In this document: one piece after another, positions 54,267 to 63,691 of the stretch
How the letters are laid out: every line of letters begins with the position of its first letter
Position numbering within the stretch: the stretch's first letter is position 1
Assembly (NCBI GenBank): GCA_964609385.1
Contig: CAZSSM010000029.1
Location: 12,784-76,783 of the forward strand
Direction: 5' to 3'
Source: CAZSSM01 sp964609385
GTDB taxonomy: Bacteria; Planctomycetota; Planctomycetia; Isosphaerales; Isosphaeraceae
DNA: 64,000 nt
Made by a program: the position numbers and the translations under genes
The notes under the pieces: model-generated
Seen by the model: only the letters and a program-made list of their open reading frames with translations
What the model was told of the DNA's origin: nothing
Database searches by the model: none

Positions 54267-55933
54267 TCAGCCGGTGCTCTCCAGGAAGCCTTCGAGCTGC
54301 CGGCTTCGGACCGGATGTTGAAGTTTGCGGACGGCCTTGGCCTCGATCTGCCGAACGCGTTCGCGGGTCACCTTGAAGATGCGGCCGACCTCCTCGAGCG
54401 TATAGGTGTAGCCGTCGCCCAGGCCGTATCGGAGTTTGATGATCTCGCGTTCGCGGTAGGTGAGCGTCTTGAGGACCGCGTCGATCTTGTCCTTCAGCAT
54501 CTCTTGGGTGGCGGCGTTGATCGGGCTCTCGGCCGCCTCGTCCTCGATGAAGTCGCCGAAGTAGCTGTCTTCGCTCTCACCGACGGGTCGATCCAGGGAG
54601 ATCGGGTGTCGGGCGATCTTGCTAACGCGTCGGGTCTCGTCGACGGTGATGTTGGCTGCGCGGGCGACCTCCTCCATGGTCGGTTCGCGGCCTTTCTCCT
54701 GAAGCAGCTTCTTCTGAACGTTACGAAGCTTGCTCATCGTCTCGATCATGTGGACCGGGATCCGGATCGTCCGGGCCTGATCGGCGATGGCGCGGGTGAT
54801 GGCCTGGCGGATCCACCAGGTCGCGTAGGTGCTGAACTTGAAGCCGCGACGATACTCGTACTTGTCAACGGCTCGCATCAACCCGGTATTGCCTTCCTGG
54901 ATCAGGTCAAGGAAGGAGAGACTGCGGTTGCGATACTTCTTGGNNNNNNNNNNAGTCGGAGGTTCCCACCGGACAGCTCACGTTTGGCCTGCTCATATTC
55001 CTTGAAGCGAACGTTCATCTGGCGAACGCGCTTGGCCAGGCTCCTGGGGGTCTCCAGGGTGGTGAGCATCAGATCGCGGAGTTCTTTGCGAAGGTTGGCC
55101 CGGTCGTCTTGACAAATCCGATCGTCACGGAGCCGTTGAAGGATCTCGTGCATCCGCCTCGAGGCCTGCTCAAGACGCTTCATGAGCGGCTGGACCTTTT
55201 GGGTCCGGATCGAGAGTTCTTCGACCAGGGTGACGGCCTTGGACCGACGCCGCTTGAGCGACTCCAGGAGGAGGTTGCGTTGCTCGGGGTTGGCCCGCTC
55301 GCGGAGGAAGCCGCGGAAGTCGCGACGATTGCACTCCATCAAATGTTCCAGCGTGGCCAAGTTGTGCGGCATCCGCTTGAGGATCTGGTCCTTCTCGAGG
55401 TTCTCGGTCACGGAGACCTTCACGGTCCGGTCGAAGGGCAGGTCGCCCGAATCGACTTTCTTGAGCGTCTCGTAGACGTTGCCCAAGGCCCAGTCGCACT
55501 GGAGAACCTTACGACGGAACCGTCGGCGGGTCTCCTCGATCCGCTTGGCCAGGGCGATCTCCTGATCGCGAGTCAGCAGCGGGATCTCGCCCATTTGGGT
55601 CAGGTACATGCGGACCGGGTCGTCGATTCGTCGGGAGATCTCGTCGAGGTCTTCGCTGGTCAGCTCCCCATCGTCCTCGACGGCCTCGTCTTCGTTGAGC
55701 AGGGTCTCGGGCTCGGGATCGTCTTCCTCGATGCCATCCTCGTCGACCATCCGGGCTTCCGCCTCGTCCTCGTTGACGAGCTGGATGCCGAGTTCCTCAA
55801 GCTGATCCATGATGCCCTGAAGGCGATCCGGATCGCTGGTGTCGGCCTTTTCGTCGAGTTGCTCGACGGTCAGAAATCCGCGCCGCTTGCCCAGGCTCAG
55901 AAGGGCTTTGAGCCCCTCATCCAACTTGTCCAT
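54267..55933 (-). CDS. rpoD: Primary sigma factor RpoD, interrupted by an assembly gap
   Basis: Sigma-70 in two readable pieces, split by ten Ns at 54944-54953. Before the gap: region 1.1 (LLSLGKRRGFLTVEQLDEKA), an acidic insert, region 1.2 (DPVRMYLTQMGEIPLLTRDQEIALAKRIE), and the start of region 2 (NLR). After it: KKYRNRSLSFLDLIQEGNTGLMRAVDKYEYRRGFKFSTYATWWIRQAITRAI, region 3, and region 4 (LEEVGRIFKVTRERVRQIEAKAVRKLQHP). The sequence expected between, LVVSIA, needs 14 nt rather than 10. With 14 nt the ORF is 557 codons in frame, so there is no real frameshift. It follows dnaG in the same transcript and ends at a strong terminator. Confidence 0.95.
54944..54953. other. Assembly gap (ten Ns) inside rpoD region 2
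   Basis: Ten N bases, an estimated rather than measured gap. The conserved protein sequence predicts 14 missing bases. Confidence 0.98.
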
Positions 55934-55962
55934 CCCACGATCTCCCTCAAGTTCGAAACGTA

Positions 55963-58149
55963 TCAGGACGCGTGTGCCGGGGCGGACGCGTCGTGGCGGC
56001 GGGGACGTTGGTTCAGGATCCGGAGCCGCTCAGTGCGGAGGGCCCGTGCCGAGTCCGGGTCGGCGACCGGGTCGATTTCGGATAGAGCCACGTCGATATC
56101 ATGGAGCCGATCGTGCCAGTGCCGAAGCGCCATCTGATCAAGGACCCCGGCCAGCCGCAGCTCCCAGGGGGCCGACCGAATCTGCTCGGGCAACGGGCCG
56201 GTCTCGGCCGGAGGTAGGGGTCCAGTCTCGGCTGGCACGATCAGCGACGCGGTTAGGGCGTGTAACCGCGCGTCCTCCAACTCGCTGGTGATGGCCGAGA
56301 ACTCGGGTCGGATCCCCTGGCCATGCAGTCGGTAGCACGTCTGTAGAAGGATCCGAGCCGGTTCGCTCCGGAGCGATTCGGCCGGGATCCGGGATCGCAA
56401 CTCGGTCTGATCAAGCACTTCAGGCGTGCTCAAGACAATTTGTAGGAGCTCGCGGTCGACCGGATCGAGCCGCGATTCCAACTCCGCAATGCTCAACGGT
56501 CCGTCGAGACTGTTCGGAACGGACCCATGTGTTTGCCCACGACTAACTGAACGTGATTCAGCCGACGAGGCGACAGATTTCGTTGGAGATCCGGCCTGAT
56601 TCGGATGGCGAGTCGACCGATCGGGACGGGTCAACGCCCGCCAGCGTCGATGCAGTTGGTCGGCCGGAATCCGAAGTTCCACTCCGAGTTGGTCCAGAGC
56701 CCGGGCCAGCTTCAAGTCGATCGCCTGTGACGGCCCACGACCTCGTGGCACGTCGGCAACGATCTGCAGAACCCAGTCGGCGGCTTGGCGGGATGACTCG
56801 ATCTGGCCGAGGTCGAACCGTTGGCCGGCGCGTCGAATCAAGAAGCGGAGCGGATCGATCGCTTCGGCCAGCTTCGCTTCGAAGCGTTCCCCTCCTTCAG
56901 CCATCAGAAAGTCGCAGGGGTCAAACCCGGGTTCCAAGCAAAGCACGCGGAGGTCGATCTCATGACGGAGGAACAAACTGAGGCTACGGTCGGCGGCTGA
57001 TTGGCCCGCCTCGTCCCCGTCAAAAACCAGGACGACCGAATCGGACAACCGTTTAAGAAGCCGGATGTGTTCTTCACCCAAAGCGGTGCCGAGCGTGGCG
57101 ACCACGTTAGAGAGGCCTGCCTGATGGGCGGCGATCACATCGGTGTACCCTTCGACGACGGCCACCCAACCACGCTTCCGTGCCGAATCGCGTGCCAGAT
57201 CAGCTCCGAAGAGCAGGGTCCTCTTCTGAAACAGGTCCGAGTCCGGCGAGTTGAGGTACTTGGCGACATGGAATCCGCCGTCCTCCAAGCGCTTCTTGAG
57301 ACTCGGCAGAATCCGACCACCAAAGCCGACGGTACGGCCCTGAATGTCACGGATCGGAAACATCAAACGCCCACGGAATCGATCGCGGCCACCTTGTCGG
57401 GGTATCGATTCCGGGGTGATCGATCCGGACGTAACCAAACCAAGAATCTGAAGCATCTCGCGATCGAGACCCAGGCGTCGAGCCTGATCGATCAACCAAC
57501 CCGGTTGCTCGGGGGCAAATCCGAGTTGGAACCGCGTAACGCTTTGGTCATCGAAGCCACGTTCGGCGAGGTAACCGCGTGATTCACCCGAATCGCGATG
57601 CTGCCGAAGAGCCTGAGCATAGAGCGAGGCGATCTGATCCAATGCGGACCGTCGGAGTCGTTTCGAATGGGAAAACGCCTCACCGTGAAGGCCAGACTCA
57701 ACTGAATTCAGAACGATTCCAGCACGCTCGGCTAGAAGTTTGAGCGCTTCAGGAAAATCGACCTTCTCGTAGTTTTGGACAAAATCAAGGACATCCCCAC
57801 CGGCACCACACGACCAACACTTGTAAGATTGATGTTCCGGGCTGACATCCATCGATGGACGGTGGTCATCATGAAACGGACAAAGCACGCGGAACTTCGA
57901 ACCGGCAGGATGCAAAGTTAAGACATCGCCGATGACGTCGACAATGTCCACGCTCTGCTTGATGATGTTCGGGGTCAAGTCGGGGTCGCGAGGCACCGGC
58001 GGCTCCTGGGCGATGCCACGCCCGGAGGAGGGCGAGGAGGCAGCAGGTCGAGGCCTGAATGGCGGCGGGGCGTCCGATCCCTGAGAGGCGATCGCAACGT
58101 GATGGTCATCCGAGCCGGACCCGGTCAATCGTCCGAAACCGGCTTGCAT
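55963..58149 (-). CDS. dnaG: DNA primase DnaG
   Basis: 728 aa. It makes RNA primers at the replication fork. After a ~55-residue Pro/Ser-rich extension, the CHC2 zinc-binding domain is clear (CPFHDDHRPSMDVSPEHQSYKCWSCGAGGDVLDFVQ). The RNA polymerase/Toprim core follows: RLMFPIRDIQGRTVGFGGR, YLNSPDSDLFQKRTLLFG, VVEGYTDVIAAHQAG, VVLVFDGDEAGQ. The C-terminal helicase-binding region follows a linker. The start at 58149 lies 20 nt after the -10 box; a shorter start cannot be excluded. rpoD begins 30 nt downstream, giving the macromolecular-synthesis pair dnaG-rpoD without rpsU. Confidence 0.96.
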   Translation of the reverse strand: MQAGFGRLTGSGSDDHHVAIASQGSDAPPPFRPRPAASSPSSGRGIAQEPPVPRDPDLTPNIIKQSVDIVDVIGDVLTLHPAGSKFRVLCPFHDDHRPSMDVSPEHQSYKCWSCGAGGDVLDFVQNYEKVDFPEALKLLAERAGIVLNSVESGLHGEAFSHSKRLRRSALDQIASLYAQALRQHRDSGESRGYLAERGFDDQSVTRFQLGFAPEQPGWLIDQARRLGLDREMLQILGLVTSGSITPESIPRQGGRDRFRGRLMFPIRDIQGRTVGFGGRILPSLKKRLEDGGFHVAKYLNSPDSDLFQKRTLLFGADLARDSARKRGWVAVVEGYTDVIAAHQAGLSNVVATLGTALGEEHIRLLKRLSDSVVLVFDGDEAGQSAADRSLSLFLRHEIDLRVLCLEPGFDPCDFLMAEGGERFEAKLAEAIDPLRFLIRRAGQRFDLGQIESSRQAADWVLQIVADVPRGRGPSQAIDLKLARALDQLGVELRIPADQLHRRWRALTRPDRSTRHPNQAGSPTKSVASSAESRSVSRGQTHGSVPNSLDGPLSIAELESRLDPVDRELLQIVLSTPEVLDQTELRSRIPAESLRSEPARILLQTCYRLHGQGIRPEFSAITSELEDARLHALTASLIVPAETGPLPPAETGPLPEQIRSAPWELRLAGVLDQMALRHWHDRLHDIDVALSEIDPVADPDSARALRTERLRILNQRPRRHDASAPAHAS

Positions 58150-58169
58150 TCGGCTCGAGTCGTTATCGA

Positions 58170-58198
58170 ACTATACCCCCCGGGAAAAAAACGGTCAA
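58170..58198 (-). promoter_or_regulatory. Sigma-70 promoter of dnaG-rpoD
   Basis: On the minus strand, TTGACC (58193-58198) and TATAGT (58170-58175) are separated by exactly 17 bp, each with one mismatch to consensus. The -10 is about 20 nt upstream of the dnaG ATG, so the leader is very short or the dnaG start is slightly internal. The spacer is a T7C3G6 homopolymer series. Confidence 0.8.
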
Positions 58199-58614
58199 GT
58201 TTTCAGGCTTGCTAGCCGAAACCGCATAACAGAGTGTAAGCCGTTCAATCGAAAGAGTTTATGTAGAGCGAGCGTTTGAACGACTCGGGGTGACTCGCCT
58301 TGGAAGATCGGTCGTCATCCATCGTGGTTCGATGAGGGTCTTGACAATGTCGACCCTCTTGTTCCGCACTCTCAAGAGCGGAATCGGCACCGGAACCCGG
58401 TCTGGTCCGCCAATGTGTTGTGGAACGACACGAGATTGCGCGTGAGTCCAGGGTCGTTCCCGATGTCTCAGAAACCAGGTGTCCAAGTCAAGTCTGGTCG
58501 GTGCACGTGCAGTCCGAATCGCTAGGCACCTCGAGTCTTTGACGTCTGGGTCTTGAGCTGATTGAGGTTGGATCCGGGGCCGAGCCCGAGACCAGGCGAT
58601 CGATCGACTTACGA
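58199..58614. other. Intergenic region between HtrA gene end and the dnaG promoter
   Basis: About 415 bp with no convincing gene. A perfect 7-bp stem (GAGGGTC near 58333, GACCCTC near 58351) is the only notable hairpin. No tRNA or known RNA motif seen. Confidence 0.4.
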
Positions 58615-60168
58615 TCAGGGTCGATTCGGCTCGGGATCATTGATGGGATCGGGCTGCTGACGCAACGGAGTGGTGGCCATCTCTAAGGGATACGGAGAGC
58701 CGTTCTCCTGCATAACAAGCGTGATGGTCGGCTCGTGAAGGATGGTGTTGAGCCGGGTCAGAGCCTCGGAGAGTTCGCGACGATCGCTGAGTTCGATCAA
58801 GACGAGCCGGTTGTCGAATGGGCTGACTTGACCGATCCCTCGTAAAACCATGTCCGGTTCTAAACCGGCCTGTGCAGCTAGGCTCAGGGGATCGACACGC
58901 GAAACGATCAGGCAGCGATCCCGCTGACCGTTGGTCCGTTGGCGAGCGGCGTCACCGAGGAGGGGGACCACATCGAAGCCGAAGTAATCGAGCGGATCGG
59001 GCTGAAGGCCGATCTCCACGGTGAGGATTCGGGACGCCCCGTCGCGAACAACCTCTACAGTGACGGCCTGTCCGATCTGGAATTCGCCGACGAGCCGCTG
59101 GAGGTCCGGTCCGACCCGGACGGGCTGATTGTCGATGGCCACAACGACGTCATCGATCTCGAAGCCGGCCAAGTCGGCGGGGCTATTGGGAAGGACTTCG
59201 GTGATCAGAACGCCGTCGGAGCGACCTTGGGGGAGTTCGGGGCGATCGGTTGGATCGAGATCTGCGACCGAGATCATGAGGACGCCGAGGTAGCCGCGGA
59301 TCACCTCGCCGTTCTCGATGAGTTGTTGGGCGACCCGCTGCGCAATGTCAGCCGGGATAGCCAGGCCGATGCCGAGGAATCCGCCCGTTTCGGAGATGAT
59401 TGCTGTGTTGATGCCGACAACACGTCCGGTCATATCGACTAGCGGTCCTCCCGAGTTGCCCGGATTGATCGCTGCGTCGGTCTGGATGAAGTCGCCGGAG
59501 GTGTCCATGCCGGGCAGCCGGAGATTTCGTCGACCAGTGGCCGAGATGATCCCGGCCGTGACGGTCCGATCAAGGTTCAAGGGGCTTCCTACGGCCAACA
59601 CCCAATCGCCCGACTCCAACGCGCCAGGGTCGCCCCAGGTGGCCTCGACAGGGAACTGGGCGTCGACCTGAAGGATGGCCAAGTCGGTCTGCGCATCAGT
59701 CCCGACGACTTGGGCGATTCGGGGCTCCTCGAGACCACGACGAACCTCGATGGATAACGCGTTGCGAATCACATGGTAATTGGTGATGATGAATCCGTTC
59801 GCTTGATCGATGATCAAGCCAGAGCCGACGGCCGGCTCACGCGAGGGGGCGCCAAGCTTCGCAGCTTGCTCGGCACGGATGTTCACGACGGCTCCTTCGA
59901 TCCGACGCGCCGCCAATCGAAAGGTCTGGGAGGCTTGCCAAAGCTGGCCCGATTCGCCCATGCGTTCCAACGCGTCGGCGGCCGCCTGAGTGCGTCCTGC
60001 CTCCCAGGAATAACCGACTTGCCGGGCCACGATCGGAGCGATCAGGGCGATCAGCAATGCGATCATCACAGCGGTGAACAAGAAGACTAGCGCGACTCGT
60101 AGTCCTGATGACCCACGTCTCGGCGGCTCGTCGATTTGGAACGTCTCGGAGGTGCTAAACGAGGCCAT
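58615..60168 (-). CDS. HtrA/DegP-type serine protease with PDZ domains
   Basis: 517 aa from the ATG for MASFSTSETF, with GGGAGAG upstream; the ORF start at 60228 is less likely. A membrane anchor (VALVFLFTAVMIALLIALIAPIV, ~26-48) places the protease outside the cytoplasm. The trypsin-like triad is visible: His in TNYHVI, Asp in TDLAIL, Ser in NPGNSGGPL. Two PDZ-like domains follow (PNSPADLAGFEIDDVVVAIDNQPV and DPLSLAAQAGLEPDMVLRGI). Envelope protein quality control is the family role. Divergent from asnB with ~300 bp between. Confidence 0.95.
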   Translation of the reverse strand: MASFSTSETFQIDEPPRRGSSGLRVALVFLFTAVMIALLIALIAPIVARQVGYSWEAGRTQAAADALERMGESGQLWQASQTFRLAARRIEGAVVNIRAEQAAKLGAPSREPAVGSGLIIDQANGFIITNYHVIRNALSIEVRRGLEEPRIAQVVGTDAQTDLAILQVDAQFPVEATWGDPGALESGDWVLAVGSPLNLDRTVTAGIISATGRRNLRLPGMDTSGDFIQTDAAINPGNSGGPLVDMTGRVVGINTAIISETGGFLGIGLAIPADIAQRVAQQLIENGEVIRGYLGVLMISVADLDPTDRPELPQGRSDGVLITEVLPNSPADLAGFEIDDVVVAIDNQPVRVGPDLQRLVGEFQIGQAVTVEVVRDGASRILTVEIGLQPDPLDYFGFDVVPLLGDAARQRTNGQRDRCLIVSRVDPLSLAAQAGLEPDMVLRGIGQVSPFDNRLVLIELSDRRELSEALTRLNTILHEPTITLVMQENGSPYPLEMATTPLRQQPDPINDPEPNRP

Positions 60169-60411
60169 AACGGCGGCTCTCCCAAGGTGGCGGGGCGAAA
60201 AGATCGATCGGATCCGCAAACCACCCACCGTGATCGAGGATCCCCAACGCCTTCACTCAAGATCCACTTGGGGTCACCATGGGCGAGGCGTGAGACAGAT
60301 CGGGACCGACGGGAAATCGAGCCTAACGTGTTGGCCCACAATGGATTGAAGAAATCGTCGAGTCCCTGCGCGACGATTTGAGCATAGACGTCGACCCGGT
60401 CGCTTTCAACC

Positions 60412-60442
60412 GCCACCGCCTCGTGTCAAAAGAGGCGGTGGC
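60412..60442 (+). promoter_or_regulatory. Strong hairpin in the asnB leader
   Basis: GCCACCGCCTC (60412-60422) and GAGGCGGTGGC (60432-60442) form a perfect 11-bp stem with a 9-nt loop, ending 24 nt before the asnB ATG and just upstream of its AAGGAG. It is followed by CGGTTGTT, a weak T tract. It may act as an attenuator, a translation-control element or a terminator for a short upstream transcript. No known riboswitch was recognised. Confidence 0.55.
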
Positions 60443-60466
60443 CGGTTGTTGCCAAGGAGCAGCCGA

Positions 60467-62377
60467 ATGTGTGGGATCGCCGGGTTCGTCGAAGCGCACG
60501 GCCGCCAGGCCGACGCTGAACTGGTCCGTCGAATGACCGAAACGCTGGCTCATCGCGGTCCTGATGGTCAAGGTCTCTGGGTCGACGGCGCAGTCGGTCT
60601 GGGACACCGACGGCTGGCCATTATCGACCCGGTTGGTGGTGATCAGCCGATGGCCAATGAAGAGGATGCGATCTGGATCACATATAATGGCGAACTCTAC
60701 AACGAACCGGAACTCCGCGAGTTCCTCGACGGTCGCCATCATTACAAGACCCGCTGCGACACCGAGACCGTGATCCACCTCTATGAAGAGATTGGCCTGG
60801 AGTTCACCGAGCGGCTCAATGGAATGTTCGCTTTAGCCCTTTGGGATCGACCCCGACGTCGGCTCGTGCTGGCCCGCGACGGTCTAGGGCAGAAGCCGCT
60901 TTACTACGCCTGTACTACCGACGGTGGGTTGGTCTTCGGCTCCGAGGTCAAAGCCTTGCTGGTTCACCCAGGGGTTGCGCGTGATATCGATCCGGACGGG
61001 CTGGCCCGCTACCTCTTTTTCGAATACCTACCTGCTCCCTACTCGATTTGGCGGGGGATCCACAAGCTTCCGGCTGGACATCGACTGGTGTGGCAAGAGG
61101 GCCGCGTTGAGGTCCATCCCTACCGGATCGTTGACTCGGCCCGAGATCGTATCGAGGTGTCCTTGGGAGGGGCGTCGAACGACGGTTCGCAACGTGCCGA
61201 ACTCTTCTGGCACGCCTTCCGTGCGTCGGTGAATCGCCATCGGCGCTCTGATGTGCCGATCGGAGTGTTCCTCTCAGGCGGGGTCGACAGCTCAAGCGTG
61301 GCGGCGGCCTTGGTCGAGATCGAGGGGCCTTCACGGGTCCGGAGTTTCTCGATTGGTTTCGAGGACCGGAGCTTCGATGAGAGTCCATTCGCCCGCGCCG
61401 TGGCCGAGCATTTGGGGACCGATCATCACGAGCGGATCTTCTCGGTGCACGACGTGCTCGATTTGCTCCCAGAGGTTGTTGGGTGGCTCGACGAGCCCTT
61501 CGGCGACGCCTCGGTTCTGCCGACCCACCTGCTGAGTCGGTTTGCTCGGGAGCAAGTCAAGGTCGTTTTGGGGGGTGACGGGGCGGACGAGTTGCTCGGA
61601 GGCTATCCGACTTTCGCCGCACAACGCGTCTCGAATTGGTTTGGCCGTCTGCCTGGCCCGGCCCGCAACGCGTTGGGTTGGATGGGCCATCGACTCCCGG
61701 TCCGTCACGACAACTTCAGCCTCGACTTCAAGGTCAAGCAGTTCCTTCGAGGAGCGGGCCGACCTATGGCCCTGGCCCATCAACGCTGGCTCGGATCGTT
61801 CTCAGGGCCGGAGCTCACTCGGTTGTTGATTGAGCCCCCTTTGGATGTCGAGGCTGAGCAACGCGAACGAGCCGAGCAACTGGTACGCGAGTCGCAACTG
61901 GTCGACGGGTCGATGGAACATGCCCTTCGGCTCTACCAGCAGACTTATCTTCCCGAGGACATCCTCTTCAAAGTCGATCGGGCGAGCATGGCTTGTGGCC
62001 TCGAAGTACGAGCGCCGTTTCTCGACCGCTCCTTGATTTCGTTGATGCGTGAGCTGCCCGTCACCGACAAGCTGGATGGTGGACGTGGCAAAGCGATCCT
62101 CAAGCGTGCCGCTGAGTCGCGACTGCCAGAGGGGATCACGAACCGGGCCAAGAAGGGGTTCGGTATTCCGGTGGCACGCTGGCTCCGAGGACCGCTGGGG
62201 CACCTGCTCGACGAGTTACTCGAGCCGGACCGGCTCCGTCGGCAGGGCCTCTTTCGCGTCGATGAAGTTTCTCGACGCGTCGACGAACATCGACGGGGCC
62301 TTCGCGATCACCGCAAGCCGCTCTGGACGCTCCTGATGTTCCAACTCTGGGCCGATCACTGGCTCGGACGACCTTGA
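60467..62377 (+). CDS. asnB: Asparagine synthase (glutamine-hydrolysing)
   Basis: 636 aa from the ATG for MCGIAGFVEA, with AAGGAG 7 nt upstream; Cys2 becomes the glutaminase nucleophile after Met removal. N-terminal class-II glutamine amidotransferase: HRGPDGQGLW, LGHRRLAIIDP, NGELYN, DTETVIHLYEE, LNGMFALALWD. C-terminal synthetase: LSGGVDSSSVAAAL (PP-loop), VVLGGDGADELLGGYP, DRASMACGLEVRAPFLD and GFGIPVARWL. It may make asparagine or amidate a cell-surface precursor, as for paralogues in planctomycete exopolysaccharide loci; nothing here decides. A strong hairpin precedes it. Confidence 0.93.
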   Translation: MCGIAGFVEAHGRQADAELVRRMTETLAHRGPDGQGLWVDGAVGLGHRRLAIIDPVGGDQPMANEEDAIWITYNGELYNEPELREFLDGRHHYKTRCDTETVIHLYEEIGLEFTERLNGMFALALWDRPRRRLVLARDGLGQKPLYYACTTDGGLVFGSEVKALLVHPGVARDIDPDGLARYLFFEYLPAPYSIWRGIHKLPAGHRLVWQEGRVEVHPYRIVDSARDRIEVSLGGASNDGSQRAELFWHAFRASVNRHRRSDVPIGVFLSGGVDSSSVAAALVEIEGPSRVRSFSIGFEDRSFDESPFARAVAEHLGTDHHERIFSVHDVLDLLPEVVGWLDEPFGDASVLPTHLLSRFAREQVKVVLGGDGADELLGGYPTFAAQRVSNWFGRLPGPARNALGWMGHRLPVRHDNFSLDFKVKQFLRGAGRPMALAHQRWLGSFSGPELTRLLIEPPLDVEAEQRERAEQLVRESQLVDGSMEHALRLYQQTYLPEDILFKVDRASMACGLEVRAPFLDRSLISLMRELPVTDKLDGGRGKAILKRAAESRLPEGITNRAKKGFGIPVARWLRGPLGHLLDELLEPDRLRRQGLFRVDEVSRRVDEHRRGLRDHRKPLWTLLMFQLWADHWLGRP

Positions 62378-62396
62378 TTCGATATGCTAGAACACG

Positions 62397-63287
62397 TTGA
62401 CAATCATTGGAGGTCGAGTCGTTCGTCATGGTTTACTCGACGCCTTAATCGTTACCTCAAAGTCGCTTCAGCACGGATTGAAACTGGTCAGGCACAGAGC
62501 ATTTGGCGTTCGGACGGTCCCGAAACCAGGACCCATAAACGAGGATGGATCGCTGAGGATTCTGGTCGTCTCGGATATCCACGGCAACCGCGCGGCGTTG
62601 GAGGCCATCGACGAGCCCCATGACCTTTGCGTCTGTCTGGGCGATCTGGTCGACTATGGACCCGACCCACGCGGTTGCATCGCATGGGCAATGCGACAGA
62701 CCCACTATGCCGTTCGGGGCAACCACGATCACGGTCTTGTCCAAGACGTCGCGGTCCTTGGCATGCGTGGCTATCGGTTCCTTACACGGGTGACCCGACA
62801 GGGGGTCGAGGAGAGCCTCGATCCCGACGAGCGGCATTTCCTAGCGTCCTTGCCACTGACCGCCCGATTCACCCTGGACGGGATTCGGTTCCTCTTAGTC
62901 CACGCTACCCCACGCGATCCGCTCGATGAATACGTCCCGGCTGATCCAGAGTCCTGGGCTGCACGTTGTCAAGGGGTCGAGGCCGATTTTGTACTGGTCG
63001 GCCACACCCATCAGCAGTTTCAGTTCGTCCTGGGTCCGCCAAGTTCAAGGCGTCTCACTGTTGTCAATCCTGGCAGTGTCGGTCTCCCGCGTGATGGCGA
63101 CCCCCGTGCCGCCTACGCTGTGATCGATCAGGGCAAGGTGATCTTGAAGCGGATCGAATACCCGATTGATCGAACGATCCAGGAAATCGAAGTGCGACCA
63201 TGGCCTGATCGAGCCAAGTGGATGCTTGCTGAAAACCTTCGGATCGGTCGTCTCCCCGCCATCGCCCTTCAACAGCCTGATATTTGA
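62397..63287 (+). CDS. Metallophosphoesterase (calcineurin-like, MJ0936/YfcE type)
   Basis: Up to 296 aa from a TTG at 62397; a later TTG (62478) would remove 27 residues, and the conserved fold begins only at residue ~53 (LRILVVSDIHGNRAALEAI). Metal-binding motifs in order: SDIHGN, GDLVDYGPDP, GNHDHG, LVHATPRD, GHTHQQF, and NPGSVGLPRDGDPRA near the end. It is a soluble binuclear-metal phosphoesterase; members act on phosphodiesters or nucleotides, specificity unknown. It starts 20 nt after asnB and may be co-transcribed. Confidence 0.9.
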   Translation: MTIIGGRVVRHGLLDALIVTSKSLQHGLKLVRHRAFGVRTVPKPGPINEDGSLRILVVSDIHGNRAALEAIDEPHDLCVCLGDLVDYGPDPRGCIAWAMRQTHYAVRGNHDHGLVQDVAVLGMRGYRFLTRVTRQGVEESLDPDERHFLASLPLTARFTLDGIRFLLVHATPRDPLDEYVPADPESWAARCQGVEADFVLVGHTHQQFQFVLGPPSSRRLTVVNPGSVGLPRDGDPRAAYAVIDQGKVILKRIEYPIDRTIQEIEVRPWPDRAKWMLAENLRIGRLPAIALQQPDI

Positions 63288-63691
63288 TCACGACGGCCTC
63301 AAAGATCTACGCTGCGGTCGCTTTCTGACTTACTGATCGGAGATGCCGCAGGACCGAAGGCTCCTCCAGTCCTCGAGGCTGATCGGTTGAACGGGTCGGA
63401 GTCTCTTGAGGCACCGATCGCCAGTGAATAAGAGCCGACTGGGGCTCGTCCCTGTCTGTGGTTGAGATGACCGAGGCGCGGGATTGTGCCAAACGGCCAA
63501 GATCGCCCGCCCCTCAGGGTTTTCGACAACCGGGGGACCGTATCGGGCGGTGTTTTTGCCGAGGATCGCTCTCCCCACTCCGACTTCATCGCGCAGACTA
63601 CATGGTATGTCTTAGGCAGATTCAAGCCTAACCTTTGGCGACGGCTCAGCGTCGACTCATCTCTCGGTTTAGCGAAAAGGAACCGGTTCCC
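63288..63691. other. Intergenic region, no gene recognised
   Basis: About 400 bp upstream of the partial secreted-protein gene. Short minus-strand ORFs are Arg/Ser-rich shadows. A promoter for the downstream gene is expected but no clear box pair is seen. Confidence 0.4.

Noticed and set aside
54881..54960. Apparent frameshift in rpoD
   Set aside because: Caused by the arbitrary ten-N gap; conserved sequence on both sides fits one intact gene.
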